Source: a bacterium UBA3756 (GTDB lineage Bacteria; Bacteroidota; Bacteroidia; Bacteroidales; Bacteroidaceae). From it: DNA of 16,270 bases. Where the stretch lies: positions 1 to 16,270 of the forward strand of contig DFGG01000057.1 of NCBI GenBank assembly GCA_002371695.1. The letters run 5' to 3'. How positions within the stretch are numbered: position 1 is the first letter of the stretch; the number at the start of each line of letters is the position of its first letter. Shown here one piece after another: positions 1 to 7,195 of this stretch. The position numbers were made by a program, and so were the translations under genes. The notes beneath the pieces were generated by a model that worked only from the letters and a program-made list of their open reading frames with translations, searched no databases and was not told where the DNA came from.

Positions 1-843
1 CTATCTGTTGATTCGGATAATTCGGATACCCGTATGCGACGGGTGCTTGGAGAGATACTCTCCGAGGGTCATGGGCTCCTCTACCACTCGCTTGTGCAGC
101 TGAGAGGCGTTGAGCAGGTGGAGTCCGTCGTTTCGCCAGACGGCAAACCCCAGGTGAGCGATGTCAAGGCCAGGCTTCTGACAGGTGATTGCGATGATAT
201 CACCATCTTGGATGGTCTCACGCAACAGAGAGGTATTGGTCACATCCGACTTGGGGATATAGCGGAACTGTTGGCCGCTGACGCGCTGTTCCATCTGACG
301 TATCTCGCTGACGAACTCGGGATGAAGGCGCAGAGCCTTGTACGACTGAGGATGTTTGCTCATATAGTCGACTTTTACCATCTGCAAGGCCGTGAAAGGC
401 GGGTTCGGCTGCTGAATCTCGGTAACGATGCCAGCACGTGAATTTTCGGTTATCCACTCCGTAAAATAATGAATACGCGAAGGATAGCCATCAATGATGC
501 CCCCGCGATAACGCATGCTGACGAGAGCATTCTGGTAATCGCGATAGGTGTAGAGATTGCGGTAAGCACAGAGTGTCAGGGCCGTGACATTCTCTACAAG
601 CGTGGTGCAGTCGAGTTGACGGGTATTCACCACAAGCGTTTCCGGGTCGGACACTTCGAGAGTGTATGCCACATATGGCCTGCCTATAAACTGGCGGGCA
701 AAATAGAGCGGGAAACAAATGTTGCGATCCTGATGGCGCGCCTCAGCGAGCATCTTTGTGACCGTGATACTGTCAGCCGACTGCGCCTGGGATGGAGAAG
801 CCAGCATGAGCATTAGAAACACTATGAATATATACCTTATCAT
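1..843 (-). CDS. DUF1460 cysteine amidase-like exported protein
   Basis: This 280-residue protein has an N-terminal hydrophobic signal segment (about residues 4-20, ending near SQA-Q), so it should be exported to the periplasm. LDCTTLVE places a candidate nucleophile at Cys79, and DIAHLGFAV places His230. Together with the following NASQLHKRV these fit the DUF1460 family, which has an NlpC/P60 (papain-like) fold and is thought to act as an N-acetylmuramoyl-L-alanine amidase on peptidoglycan. The substrate is inferred from the family, not from this sequence. The ATG shares four bases (ATGA) with the stop of the DUF4421 gene upstream, which fixes the start and indicates translational coupling. 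It is the last gene of the minus-strand operon. Length is normal for the family. Confidence 0.85.
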   Translation of the reverse strand: MIRYIFIVFLMLMLASPSQAQSADSITVTKMLAEARHQDRNICFPLYFARQFIGRPYVAYTLEVSDPETLVVNTRQLDCTTLVENVTALTLCAYRNLYTYRDYQNALVSMRYRGGIIDGYPSRIHYFTEWITENSRAGIVTEIQQPNPPFTALQMVKVDYMSKHPQSYKALRLHPEFVSEIRQMEQRVSGQQFRYIPKSDVTNTSLLRETIQDGDIIAITCQKPGLDIAHLGFAVWRNDGLHLLNASQLHKRVVEEPMTLGEYLSKHPSHTGIRIIRINR

Positions 844-1952
844 TTTTTTCTATATCGTTCTTTCAGATGAAAATTAAAACCTATGTAGGCATTGAATGAG
901 CCGAAGATATTATTGGCCGTGAAACGCGAGGTATGGTAATTATTGGTGTGCAGTATGGCACTTGCACCAGCATACCATTTGGTGTTGTTGTATACCAATC
1001 CGAAGCGACCGATGAGGTCGGGATTCACCTTCTTGAAGTCGAAGCCTTTCTTCTCGTCGGCCGTATTGCCGTAACTCGTCTTGTAGGCCAATGACAACAG
1101 TCCGCTGGCGCAAAAGAGCCAGTTCTTGGCAAACACCCAGTTGTAAGCGTAGCCTCCGGAGAGGCTGAAGTCACTATACTTAATGTTGCTGAACATCATA
1201 CCGCTGTCGAGTTCCACCTTCTGGCCGTCCGTGATGCGGCTGTTGAGTGTCTTCTGAAGCTCCTCGAAGTCGAGGTCGAGGGTATTGAGGGTGTATCCAG
1301 CTCCTGCCATCCACGAGCCACAACTCACCTTCTGGCATGTCGACTGACTGAATGCTGCCGGATAGGAGAAGCGCCCGTGATTGAAGATGTAATAGGCATT
1401 GACACCTGTTATTCCCACGTTGACACCTGCGAAGGGTAACCCTTCCAGGATATCGCCGTCGATGCCGAAGCCCAACTTGGCATTTCGTATCTTGTAGTCA
1501 CTACCCGTTCGGCGGTAGAACAGGTCGACACCTATCTGTGAGGAGTAGATGCACAGATCGAACTCCTTGCGCAGCCCGTTGCTGTTGAAGCCAAGGTTCT
1601 TGATGTCGAAGGTATATCCGAAGAAGAACCATCGCCATCCGAAATAGGGCCCCACCTTCGTCTGTCCGTCGGGAGCCAGCGTCAGAGTCTGCCCGTTGCT
1701 GCCGATGCTGAAGCTCTCGTATGTCCGTGTAATCTGCATCATCGCCGTAAACTCATAGTGCTGAGGCTCAATATAGTCATCCTCCAGACGGTCAAACCCT
1801 CTGATGGTGCGGCGCACGATTCCCAGCTGATGAGGTTTGTCGACGGCTGCTGTATCGATGACAAGCGAATCACCCACATCAATATCGTCGGCCATGATAA
1901 CATCAGTCATCATCAATAGCACCACTAATATGAGAATCAGCCTCAGGTCCAT
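840..1952 (-). CDS. DUF4421 family outer-membrane-like protein
   Basis: A 370-residue protein with a signal peptide (about residues 1-21, hydrophobic LILILVVLLMM then IMA-D). The mature part is rich in alternating aromatic and polar strands (for example GPYFGWRWFFFGYTFDIKN and LCIYSSQIGVDLFYRR). This fits DUF4421, a Bacteroidetes family predicted to form a beta-barrel-like envelope protein of unknown function. It starts only three bases after the stop of the oxidoreductase gene, and its own stop overlaps the next ATG, so the three genes form one transcript. A weak AAGGG lies directly before the ATG. No enzyme motif is visible; a structural or porin-like outer membrane role is inference. The C-terminal end is basic (ERYRKK) rather than the usual aromatic barrel ending. 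Confidence 0.8.
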   Translation of the reverse strand: MDLRLILILVVLLMMTDVIMADDIDVGDSLVIDTAAVDKPHQLGIVRRTIRGFDRLEDDYIEPQHYEFTAMMQITRTYESFSIGSNGQTLTLAPDGQTKVGPYFGWRWFFFGYTFDIKNLGFNSNGLRKEFDLCIYSSQIGVDLFYRRTGSDYKIRNAKLGFGIDGDILEGLPFAGVNVGITGVNAYYIFNHGRFSYPAAFSQSTCQKVSCGSWMAGAGYTLNTLDLDFEELQKTLNSRITDGQKVELDSGMMFSNIKYSDFSLSGGYAYNWVFAKNWLFCASGLLSLAYKTSYGNTADEKKGFDFKKVNPDLIGRFGLVYNNTKWYAGASAILHTNNYHTSRFTANNIFGSFNAYIGFNFHLKERYRKK

Positions 1953-1955
1953 CCC

Positions 1956-2945
1956 TTAAAATTTACCCAAAATACGATCCATCACCCAGTTGACAGGGGT
2001 GGCAGAAATGCTGGTGCAGGTGCATACGGCGAGCCCCTGCAGGTGTTCTATTACAGTTTTAATAATGGGGTATTGCACGTACGGCGGATTGGGCACCGTG
2101 ATATTTTCTTCGCCCTTGCTGGTCTGCAGACGGATGGGTTTGTAGTCGAACACGGAGAAACTGACAAGGCCCTCCGTACCGATAATCTCAATGCAGTCTT
2201 CACGGGCACTCTCATGAGCCACATAGCACCACGAGCCACTTCCCGGCAGTCCGTTTTCGAATCGGAAGCATGCGCTCACGGAGTCTTCTGCCTCATAGAA
2301 TCCTCCTCGGTTGGCACAGATACCACGGGCTTCCAGTATCACGCCGAACATATTCTGGAGCAGGTCGAGCTGATGGGGAGCCATATCGTAGAAATAGCCG
2401 CCGCCGGCTATCTCCGGCTGCAACCGCCACGAAAGCTGATGATTCGAGAGCATCTCCTCATCAGTTTTGCGCATAGGCTCGGTATAGCGGATCTGAACGT
2501 TCAGTATCCTTCCGATGCTGCCGCTCTCCACGATTTCCTTCACTCGCTTGAAATAAGGCAGATATCGGCGATAGTAGGCAACGAAGCAGGGCACTCCCGT
2601 CTGTTCTGAAATGCGGTTGATGCGAGCACAGTCTTCATAGGAAGCAGCCAGGGGCTTCTCTACATAGACTGGTTTGCCAGCCTTCATCGCCATAATGGCA
2701 TAGGTAGCGTGGCTGGATGGAGGCGTGGCGATATAGACGGCATTGACGTCGGGATCGTCTATCAGCTCCTGAGCATCAGTATACCATCTGCTGATGCCGT
2801 GCTTGACAGCGTAAGTACGTGCTCTCTGCTCCGTACGGCTCATCACGGCAACCACGCCCGAGCCCTCTACTTCGCTGAACGCAGGGCCGCTTTTTGTCTC
2901 CACGACTTCACCGCATCCGATGAATCCCCACTTTAATATCTTCAT
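1956..2945 (-). CDS. Gfo/Idh/MocA family NAD(P)-dependent oxidoreductase
   Basis: A 329-residue cytoplasmic enzyme. The N-terminal Rossmann fold shows WGFIGCGEV (glycines 7, 10 and 12), then the family signature VYVEKPLA, with EKP at residues 96-98. The C-terminal alpha/beta domain has GGGYFYDMAPHQLDLL, giving the expected Asp187 and catalytic His191. Members oxidise or reduce a hydroxyl of a sugar, inositol or similar polyol with NAD(P). The exact substrate cannot be read from the sequence. It is the first gene of the minus-strand operon with the DUF4421 and DUF1460 genes, which may hint at an envelope-sugar role, but that is speculation. A TAACTTTGC promoter box lies about 30 bases upstream of the ATG. 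Confidence 0.9.
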   Translation of the reverse strand: MKILKWGFIGCGEVVETKSGPAFSEVEGSGVVAVMSRTEQRARTYAVKHGISRWYTDAQELIDDPDVNAVYIATPPSSHATYAIMAMKAGKPVYVEKPLAASYEDCARINRISEQTGVPCFVAYYRRYLPYFKRVKEIVESGSIGRILNVQIRYTEPMRKTDEEMLSNHQLSWRLQPEIAGGGYFYDMAPHQLDLLQNMFGVILEARGICANRGGFYEAEDSVSACFRFENGLPGSGSWCYVAHESAREDCIEIIGTEGLVSFSVFDYKPIRLQTSKGEENITVPNPPYVQYPIIKTVIEHLQGLAVCTCTSISATPVNWVMDRILGKF

Positions 2946-2974
2946 AAAATCTATTAATTTCTTCTAACAATGGT

Positions 2975-2983
2975 GCAAAGTTA
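2975..2983 (-). promoter_or_regulatory. -7 box of the Gfo/Idh-DUF4421-DUF1460 operon
   Basis: Reading leftwards the box is TAACTTTGC, a perfect match to the Bacteroidetes -7 element TAnnTTTG. It lies within the extended motif TTTGTAACTTTGCACC (2987 down to 2972), which recurs at two other leftward promoters in this window. A TTG at 3007-3005, 21 bases upstream, could be the -33 element. The start codon at 2945 would give a leader of roughly 25 bases. Confidence 0.7.
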
Positions 2984-2996
2984 CAAAAAAAGTCAG

Positions 2997-3005
2997 TACC
3001 TTTGC
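2997..3005 (+). promoter_or_regulatory. -7 box of the membrane protein-hisB operon
   Basis: TACCTTTGC matches the Bacteroidetes TAnnTTTG element and lies about 28 bases before the ATG at 3034. I see no convincing -33 TTTG at the right distance. Only 13 bases separate this box from the leftward box at 2975-2983, so the two polymerases should compete for the site. Confidence 0.65.
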
Positions 3006-3033
3006 AATAATTATCGCGAAATAAACAAATTTT

Positions 3034-3918
3034 ATGGAAAATCAGAAAGATGACATACTGATGAAACCGAGAAGCAGCAGAGCTTGTATCGGTGCCGGAT
3101 ACCGCCTGTATACCGGCAATTTCAAACGTATCTTCCGTTACTCCTGGGTGGCTGCACTCGTCTATGCTATGGTCTGTAGTGCAGGTGGCACGCTGATGAT
3201 TCTGCGTCCTCAGGCAGTTTTAATTACCATCGGAATCATTTTGGTGGCCGAGGCTCTTTTTGTTTCTTACGGCTTTGCCGTACTGAAGCAGCACCAGACG
3301 TCGGGCAGTATCAGCCTTAGTACGAAATGGTTCAACATCGACACCCACATCTTCACCCGGACTCTGAAGGCCTGGCTCTGCATAGCAGCCATCCTGCTGG
3401 TGGTGGGTATCGTTGTGGGTGGCATCGGCTTAGGGGCTGTCAAGATGCTCAGTCCCTATACCGCACTCGGATGCATCGGTGTCGCCAGCATCATAGCTGC
3501 CTGTCTGCTCTTGCCGATGATGTATGTCGTACCGCGCTACATACTCAACGACGGCGTCAGCTTCTGGAGTCAGCTGAAGGTGGGCTATCCAGTAGGCTTG
3601 CGACGCTGGGGATTCATCTTTACAGTAATCTTTGTAGTCACGCTGGTGCTGATGGGGCTGCAACTGATCACCTCGCTGCCTGCCTCCATCCTCACACTGG
3701 CCAATATGAGCTCCGCCCGGAGTATGATGATGGGCGACCCCAGCGGTATGCCCTCCTATATCGGCTGGCTCGCTGCAGCCACGTTCCTGCTCATTGGATT
3801 TATTCAGGCCTACGTGCAGTTGTCTGCACTTTTCCCCACATATTACATGTATGGCTCTATTGACGTACAAGAGCAGGAAAGAAAGGAATTCAATCAAAAC
3901 AAACTGACAACAATATGA
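3034..3918 (+). CDS. six-helix integral membrane protein, function unknown
   Basis: A 294-residue protein that I do not recognise by function. Hydrophobic stretches at about residues 36-57, 61-84, 113-136, 142-166, 192-214 and 241-265 predict six transmembrane helices, with a short basic N-terminus and a charged C-terminal tail ([12 protein letters not shown]). I see no transporter signature, catalytic motif or nucleotide-binding loop. The layout resembles the hydrophobic multi-helix proteins of unknown function common in Prevotella and Bacteroides. The start is the first ATG after a TACCTTTGC promoter; Met10 is an alternative. The stop TGA overlaps the ATG of hisB in an ATGA, so the two are translationally coupled, although nothing in the protein suggests a histidine role. 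Confidence 0.8.
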   Translation: MENQKDDILMKPRSSRACIGAGYRLYTGNFKRIFRYSWVAALVYAMVCSAGGTLMILRPQAVLITIGIILVAEALFVSYGFAVLKQHQTSGSISLSTKWFNIDTHIFTRTLKAWLCIAAILLVVGIVVGGIGLGAVKMLSPYTALGCIGVASIIAACLLLPMMYVVPRYILNDGVSFWSQLKVGYPVGLRRWGFIFTVIFVVTLVLMGLQLITSLPASILTLANMSSARSMMMGDPSGMPSYIGWLAAATFLLIGFIQAYVQLSALFPTYYMYGSIDVQEQERKEFNQNKLTTI

Positions 3919-4985
3919 AACGTATCCTCTTTATCGACCGCGACGGCACCCTCATCGAAGAGCCTGCCGACGAGCAGATAGACTCCTTTGGCAAGCTGAA
4001 ATTCGTCAGGGGCGTATTTCGCAACCTGCACTTCATCCGCGAGCATACCGACTTCGAGTTCGTAATGGTCTCCAACCAAGACGGACTGGGGACTGAGGCT
4101 TTCCCGGAGGACACTTTCAGGCCTGTCCACAACTTCATCCTGCAGACACTCGAGGGAGAGGGTATCACGTTCGACGAGATACTTATCGACCCCCACTTCC
4201 CCGAGGATAACGCTCCGACAAGGAAGCCTAACACAGGACTGGTGGAGAAATACATGAAGAATCCTGACTACGACATAGCGAACAGCTACGTGATAGGCGA
4301 CCGCGAGACCGATCGCCAATTTGCCAAGAACATCGGTTGCCAGTCGCTCATTCTGTCGGATGAAGGCATCACATGGGACAAAATAGCCGAACTGCTCTTT
4401 GCCGGAGAGCGCACAGCAGAGGTGAAGCGTACCACCAAGGAGACCGACATATATATTAAGGTGGGACTCGACGGCACGGGCCGCTGCGACATATCGACAG
4501 GGCTCGGATTCTTCGACCACATGCTCGAACAGATTGGCAAGCACGGTAGCATCGATCTGACAATCCATACGAAGGGCGACCTCGAGGTAGACGAACATCA
4601 TACCATCGAGGATACGGCCCTGGCCCTGGGAGAGTGCATCCTGAAAGCTCTCGGCGATAAGCGCGGCATAGAGCGATACGGCTACTCTCTGCCCATGGAC
4701 GACTGTCTGTGCAGCGTGGCCCTCGACTTCGGAGGCCGCCCCTGGCTGGTGTGGGATGCAGAATTCCATCGCGAGAAGATTGGCGAGATGCCCACGGAGA
4801 TGTTCCTCCACTTCTTCAAGAGCCTGTCGGATGCTGCCCGGATGAACCTGAACATCAAGGCTGAGGGCGAGAATGAGCACCACAAGATAGAGGGCATCTT
4901 CAAGGCCCTGGCACGCAGCCTGAAGATGGCCGTGCGCCGCGACATCTATCACTACGAACTGCCTTCTACAAAGGGCATGCTCTGA
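3915..4985 (+). CDS. hisB: bifunctional histidinol-phosphatase / imidazoleglycerol-phosphate dehydratase
   Basis: A 356-residue cytoplasmic enzyme catalysing two steps of histidine synthesis: dehydration of imidazole-glycerol phosphate and dephosphorylation of histidinol phosphate. Residues 1 to about 165 form a HAD phosphatase with DRDGT (Asp8, Asp10), SNQDG near 53-57 and VIGDRETD at 126-133. Residues from about 168 form the dehydratase, with the metal-binding motifs [14 protein letters not shown] (198-211), [10 protein letters not shown] (226-235) and ENEHHKIEG (319-327), and the typical ending LPSTKGML. Length matches the fused enterobacterial enzyme. The cysteines that bind zinc in the E. 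coli phosphatase domain are not present here ([14 protein letters not shown] at 92-105). It overlaps the upstream membrane protein gene by ATGA and is separated from hisGDC by an opposing gene. Confidence 0.95.
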   Translation: MKRILFIDRDGTLIEEPADEQIDSFGKLKFVRGVFRNLHFIREHTDFEFVMVSNQDGLGTEAFPEDTFRPVHNFILQTLEGEGITFDEILIDPHFPEDNAPTRKPNTGLVEKYMKNPDYDIANSYVIGDRETDRQFAKNIGCQSLILSDEGITWDKIAELLFAGERTAEVKRTTKETDIYIKVGLDGTGRCDISTGLGFFDHMLEQIGKHGSIDLTIHTKGDLEVDEHHTIEDTALALGECILKALGDKRGIERYGYSLPMDDCLCSVALDFGGRPWLVWDAEFHREKIGEMPTEMFLHFFKSLSDAARMNLNIKAEGENEHHKIEGIFKALARSLKMAVRRDIYHYELPSTKGML

Positions 4986-4995
4986 TGAGCGCGAC

Positions 4996-5103
4996 TTTAC
5001 CGGTACTAAACCCGGAGTTTAGTCGGAGTAAACTATGAGTTTAGTGCCGGTAAACTATTTGTTTCTCGGTAGGAAACAAACGTTTTACCGTCAGGAAACG
5101 GTC
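4996..5103 (+). repeat. five tandem 21-22-base imperfect palindromic units
   Basis: Five units follow head to tail at 4996, 5018, 5040, 5062 and 5083. Their cores are TTTACCGGTACTAAAC, TTTAGTCGGAGTAAAC, TTTAGTGCCGGTAAAC, TTTCTCGGTAGGAAAC and TTTTACCGTCAGGAAAC, each followed by 4-6 bases. Every core is roughly self-complementary (TTTA...TAAAC or GTTTC...GAAAC). Units also pair with each other: 4996-5011 pairs with 5039-5054 over 16 positions, with one G-U wobble, and 5058-5065 pairs with 5073-5080. The array fills the space between convergent hisB and the lytic transglycosylase and reaches into the latter's stop codon. It may act as a two-way terminator or as a binding-site array; neither is proven. 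Confidence 0.75.
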
Positions 5104-6232
5104 ACTCAGTAATATCGTACTTGTTCTTCCGCTTGCCAGCTTTGCGAGGTTGGCTGGGGTGGAACCCGAGGTGAGGCGACTTAATACCCATATACCCCTG
5201 GTGACGCTGCCTGATTTTAGCCACATAGTCGACGGTCTCAGATCCTCGCATATAGCCATGCTTCACGATAGGATCGTTATAGAATTGCGGTTTGGCCAAC
5301 TTGAGTACATATTCGGAAACGTCGCGCCACAGATGGGGATTCTTGCCGTCGCGCTTGGCCAATGCCATCGCGTCGCGGATGTGGTGGATACCGCCATTGT
5401 AGGCAGCCAGCACGAAATTGGTGCGCTCCACCCTGCCTGGAATATCCGAGAACTTCGATTCGAGCTGCCCCAGATATTTCGCGGCGGCGGCGATGTTCTT
5501 TTCCGGATCATACATCTGATCGCGGGGCAGCCCCAGCACGTCGGCCGTTCCTGGCATGATCTGCATCAGTCCCTTAGCCCCGGCAAAGGATACGGCCTTC
5601 GGGTCGAACGTCGATTCCTGATAGCATTGGGCAGCCATCAAGCGCCAGTCCCATCGGATGGACTGGGAATGTTGTTGGAAGAGGTGGTCATAATGGGAAA
5701 TCACGCCACCTTTCTTATCGAGCATCGGCGAGAATACATGACGTTTTACACGACGGGTCGTCAACAGAGTCTTCTCTTCCTGTTCTGCCTCTGCCACTAA
5801 CTCCGGCTTGTACCAGGCTTTCAATTCCTCTGCCAGCATGGGCTTCTCACCGCTCACATCCAGCTCTCCAGGCGTTGGCCAGGCCACAATGTCGACGACT
5901 CCCTCAGCCATCTTCGCACTCAATTCTACCGAGTCGCGACACACCTCGACCCTCAGCCCCACACCCAGTTTATCTGCCAACTGCGACACCAACAGATACT
6001 GCGTGCCGAGCGAACGTCCATGATAGTCGTAGTAAGTCTGGGGACCTGTGACGGTAGCCATAATCAGCTCGCCATACTGCTGGATCTCGTGCAAGTCGAA
6101 GTTGTCCGACACCTCCACCGAGTCGAGCACTTGTCCCCATGGCGTGACCACTCGCTCCTGTTTCTTCTCAAAGCAGGAGGATAGCAGCAAGGCTGCAAAT
6201 AGGAGTAGATATGGACAGTGATTCCTTGTCAT
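5102..6232 (-). CDS. MltF-like membrane-bound lytic transglycosylase lipoprotein
   Basis: A 376-residue lipoprotein: the signal ends in the lipobox LLSSC with Cys20 as the lipidated residue, so it should be anchored to a membrane facing the periplasm. Residues about 54-145 resemble a solute-binding (SBP_bac_3) domain (GELIMAT...GVVDIVAWPTP, later LKAWY). Residues about 190-330 form an SLT lytic transglycosylase domain, with CYQESTFDP (catalytic Glu206), GAKGLMQIMPGTA and VLAAYNGG. These enzymes cleave peptidoglycan glycan strands to 1,6-anhydromuramic ends. The domain order matches MltF, but the binding domain is far shorter than the usual two-lobed form of over 200 residues. It is transcribed alone, against hisB, from a promoter box only about 17 bases from the ATG. 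Confidence 0.88.
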   Translation of the reverse strand: MTRNHCPYLLLFAALLLSSCFEKKQERVVTPWGQVLDSVEVSDNFDLHEIQQYGELIMATVTGPQTYYDYHGRSLGTQYLLVSQLADKLGVGLRVEVCRDSVELSAKMAEGVVDIVAWPTPGELDVSGEKPMLAEELKAWYKPELVAEAEQEEKTLLTTRRVKRHVFSPMLDKKGGVISHYDHLFQQHSQSIRWDWRLMAAQCYQESTFDPKAVSFAGAKGLMQIMPGTADVLGLPRDQMYDPEKNIAAAAKYLGQLESKFSDIPGRVERTNFVLAAYNGGIHHIRDAMALAKRDGKNPHLWRDVSEYVLKLAKPQFYNDPIVKHGYMRGSETVDYVAKIRQRHQGYMGIKSPHLGFHPSQPRKAGKRKNKYDITE

Positions 6233-6248
6233 CAGTTGCTAAAACGGT

Positions 6249-6257
6249 GCAAAGGTA
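6249..6257 (-). promoter_or_regulatory. -7 box of the lytic transglycosylase gene
   Basis: Reading leftwards the box is TACCTTTGC, inside the extended motif TTTGTACCTTTGCACC. The box ends only 16 bases before the start codon at 6232, so the leader would be about ten bases. No clear -33 TTG is found at the expected distance. Confidence 0.65.
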
Positions 6258-6264
6258 CAAAATA

Positions 6265-6292
6265 ATTGGGAATTGTGCATTGTGAATTGTGA
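6265..6292 (+). repeat. four tandem heptamers in the hisG promoter
   Basis: ATTGGGA, ATTGTGC, ATTGTGA and ATTGTGA follow one another without a gap, then a diverged ATTATTT. The third heptamer supplies the TTG (6280-6282) that serves as the hisG -33 element, so gain or loss of a unit could alter promoter strength. A related two-copy heptamer (AATTCAT) lies in the ompA-proS spacer at 11745-11758. Confidence 0.7.
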
Positions 6293-6310
6293 ATTATTTC
6301 GTAACTTTGC
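6280..6310 (+). promoter_or_regulatory. promoter of hisGDC
   Basis: TTG at 6280-6282, a 19-base spacer and TAACTTTGC at 6302-6310 match the Bacteroidetes -33/-7 promoter closely. The leader to the ATG at 6344 is about 25-30 bases. It contains no run of histidine codons and no attenuator hairpin, so a classical his attenuator is not present. Confidence 0.8.
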
Positions 6311-6343
6311 AGCCGAATTACAAGATATTATAGACTTAAACGT

Positions 6344-7195
6344 ATGTTAAGAATCGCAGTTCAGTCTAAAGGACGACTTTTTGAAGATACGATGAATCTG
6401 CTCTCTGAGGCAGATATCAAGGTGAGTGCCTCCAAGCGCACATTGCTGGTTCAGTCCTCCAATTTCCCGTTGGAGGTGCTTTATCTGCGCGACGACGATA
6501 TCCCCCAGAGTGTAGCCTCTGGTGTGGCCGACATAGGTGTGGTAGGCGAGAACGAATTCGTGGAGCGCGGCGAAGATGCCGACATTATCTCACGTCTGGG
6601 ATTCTCACGCTGCCGCCTCTCACTGGCTATCCCCAAGGAGATTGACTATCAGGGCATCGAATGGTTCGACGGAAAGAAGATAGCCACCTCCTACCCCGCC
6701 ATCCTGCGCCAATTCCTCGACAAGCATGGCATCAAGGCAGAGATTCACGTCATCACAGGCTCTGTAGAAATCAGCCCAGGCATCGGTCTGGCTGACGCTA
6801 TCTTCGACATCGTCAGCAGCGGTTCCACTCTGGTGAGCAACAATCTGCGCGAGGTGGAAGTAGTGATGCAGAGCGAAGCCTTGCTTATCGGCTACAAGCA
6901 GCTCTCGGAGGAGAAGCGCCAGATACTGGAGCAGATGCTTTTCCGTTTCAAGGCCGTCAAGGATGCCGAGGATAAGAAATATGTACGCATGAACGCTCCC
7001 AAGGCCCGGCTGCAGGAAATTATCAACGTACTGCCAGGTCTGAAGAGTCCCACCATCATACCATTGGCCGACGAGGAATGGTGCTCCGTTCACACCGTGC
7101 TCGACCAGAAACAGTTCTGGGAGATTATCGGCAAGCTGAAGGAAATGGGAGCTCAGGGCATTCTCGTGACGCCAATCGAAAAAATGATATTATGA
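6344..7195 (+). CDS. hisG: ATP phosphoribosyltransferase, long form
   Basis: This 283-residue cytoplasmic enzyme condenses ATP with PRPP to give phosphoribosyl-ATP, the first and feedback-controlled step of histidine synthesis. It opens with the typical LRIAVQSKGRLFEDT. DAIFDIVSSGSTLVSNNL (151-168) is the PRPP-binding region. The length and the C-terminal part from about residue 215 (ending [16 protein letters not shown]) identify the long, hexameric form with an ACT-like regulatory domain that binds histidine. This form does not need HisZ. The start is the first ATG after the promoter. Its stop TGA overlaps the hisD ATG (ATGA), making it the first gene of a coupled hisG-hisD-hisC operon. Confidence 0.96.
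   Translation: MLRIAVQSKGRLFEDTMNLLSEADIKVSASKRTLLVQSSNFPLEVLYLRDDDIPQSVASGVADIGVVGENEFVERGEDADIISRLGFSRCRLSLAIPKEIDYQGIEWFDGKKIATSYPAILRQFLDKHGIKAEIHVITGSVEISPGIGLADAIFDIVSSGSTLVSNNLREVEVVMQSEALLIGYKQLSEEKRQILEQMLFRFKAVKDAEDKKYVRMNAPKARLQEIINVLPGLKSPTIIPLADEEWCSVHTVLDQKQFWEIIGKLKEMGAQGILVTPIEKMIL

Noticed and set aside
3327..3863. A 178-codon plus-strand frame inside the membrane protein gene
   Set aside because: It is an overlapping frame of a gene with clear transmembrane periodicity; its product is rich in His, Arg and Cys without domain features.
3894..4952. A 352-codon open frame on the minus strand, antisense to hisB
   Set aside because: It mirrors the codon pattern of hisB, which is certain from its motifs. 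The translation has no recognisable family, and no promoter or start region fits it.
4996..5103. The tandem array as a CRISPR
   Set aside because: Units are contiguous with no unique spacers of about 30 bases, they are diverged, and no cas gene is near.
6311..6343. A histidine attenuator before hisG
   Set aside because: The leader is about 30 bases, with no His-codon run and no alternative hairpins.
7078..7191. An upstream extension of hisD
   Set aside because: It overlaps the hisG coding region in another frame, and the ATGA-coupled start at 7192 gives the family length.
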